From Puniceicoccaceae bacterium (GTDB taxonomy: Bacteria; Verrucomicrobiota; Verrucomicrobiia; Opitutales; Coraliomargaritaceae): a stretch of 6,201 nt of DNA. A program made the translations under genes and the position numbers. The stretch is from the NCBI GenBank assembly GCA_003566795.1, contig PXBU01000120.1, positions 1 through 6,201 of the forward strand. Reading direction: 5' to 3'. This document shows positions 5,991 to 6,201 of the stretch, piece by piece; position 1 is the stretch's first letter; every line of letters begins with the position of its first letter. The notes beneath the pieces are model-generated. The model saw only the letters and a program-made list of their open reading frames with translations, was not told the DNA's origin and did no database searches.

Positions 5991-6201
5991 ATGAATCACC
6001 ACCGCTCATCGAATCCACTCAAAGAGATTTACCTCAAACTGCGCTCCAAAAGCGGCCGGATCAGCGTATGGATGCTGCCGGGAGAAAAAGTAGGCTATAT
6101 CCCTGTCCCTAAGGTCGCTTCCAGCTCGATCCGCAACTCGATCCGCTCGCTGGCGGCGCAAGCCTACTTCCCCGACAGTCCCTATCCCAACAGATCGGAA
6201 G
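5991..6201 (+). CDS. Sulfotransferase, Sulfotransfer_2 (HS2ST-like) family, N-terminal part only
   Basis: An ORF starts at the ATG at 5991 and runs off the right edge without a stop, giving 70 residues. Residues 35-47 read GYIPVPKVASSSI, the 5'-phosphosulfate-binding loop of PAPS-dependent sulfotransferases, with Lys41 and Ser45 in the expected places. The loop lies about 40 residues from the start, like the one at residues 48-58 of the complete sulfotransferase at 343, so the two are likely family relatives rather than close duplicates. An in-frame TGA at 5970-5972 with no other start between makes 5991 the first possible start; no Shine-Dalgarno sequence is visible. The 3'-phosphate-binding motif and C-terminus are missing. 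The last three codons (Arg-Ser-Glu) come from bases that equal an Illumina adapter and may not be genomic. It is divergent from the operon. Confidence 0.72.
   Translation, partial: MNHHRSSNPLKEIYLKLRSKSGRISVWMLPGEKVGYIPVPKVASSSIRNSIRSLAAQAYFPDSPYPNRSE
6192..6201 (+). other. Probable Illumina adapter remnant at the contig end
   Basis: The final ten bases, AGATCGGAAG, are identical to the first ten bases of the common TruSeq-type adapter, and they lie exactly at the terminus. A chance match of ten specified bases at the end is about one in a million for random sequence. They are best treated as untrimmed adapter rather than genome. Confidence 0.75.

Noticed and set aside
1..6201. CRISPR arrays, insertion sequences, tRNA or rRNA genes
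   Set aside because: No regularly spaced direct repeats, transposase motifs, terminal inverted repeats or cloverleaf-like stretches were seen on either strand.

Overview
The window looks like part of a surface-polysaccharide / lipopolysaccharide-core cluster from a Gram-negative bacterium. The evidence is Kdo/heptose-kinase-like (WaaP/InaA-type) domains, a GT4 glycosyltransferase and two sulfotransferases of the heparan-sulfate 2-O-sulfotransferase-like family (Sulfotransfer_2). Base composition is moderate and most starts have weak Shine-Dalgarno sequences. I cannot fix the phylum: a marine gammaproteobacterium or a member of the PVC group would both fit. The length and both termini suggest a short assembled metagenomic contig rather than a cut from a finished genome.

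Layout. Bases 3-152 encode, in frame 3, a fragment of a SprB-type adhesin repeat typical of Bacteroidetes. It stops making sense at about base 152, and a different frame (about 151-282) then carries the C-terminal tail of an unidentified protein; this is probably a chimeric contig end. A complete sulfotransferase follows on the plus strand (343-1092). It converges on a four-gene minus-strand operon read from right to left: a tandem LPS-kinase-like protein (4375-5811), a ParB/sulfiredoxin-fold-like protein (3639-4349), a two-domain protein with a nucleotidyltransferase-like N-terminus and a thymidylate-kinase-like P-loop C-terminus (2334-3620), and a GT4 glycosyltransferase (1152-2261). A divergent intergenic region (5812-5990) holds a good sigma70-like promoter for the operon. 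A second, truncated sulfotransferase starts at 5991 and runs off the right edge. The last 10 bases equal the start of the common Illumina adapter.

How the genes may work together (inference): the GT4 enzyme adds a sugar to a core or capsule glycan, the WaaP-like domains phosphorylate glycan or lipid-A-core sugars, and the two sulfotransferases use PAPS to sulfate it. The P-loop/nucleotidyltransferase fusion and the ParB/Srx-like protein are the poorly characterised members. Three operon genes carry folds known for phosphotransfer or nucleotide chemistry, so the operon could build an anionic (phosphorylated and sulfated) surface glycan. No tRNA, rRNA, CRISPR array or insertion sequence is visible.
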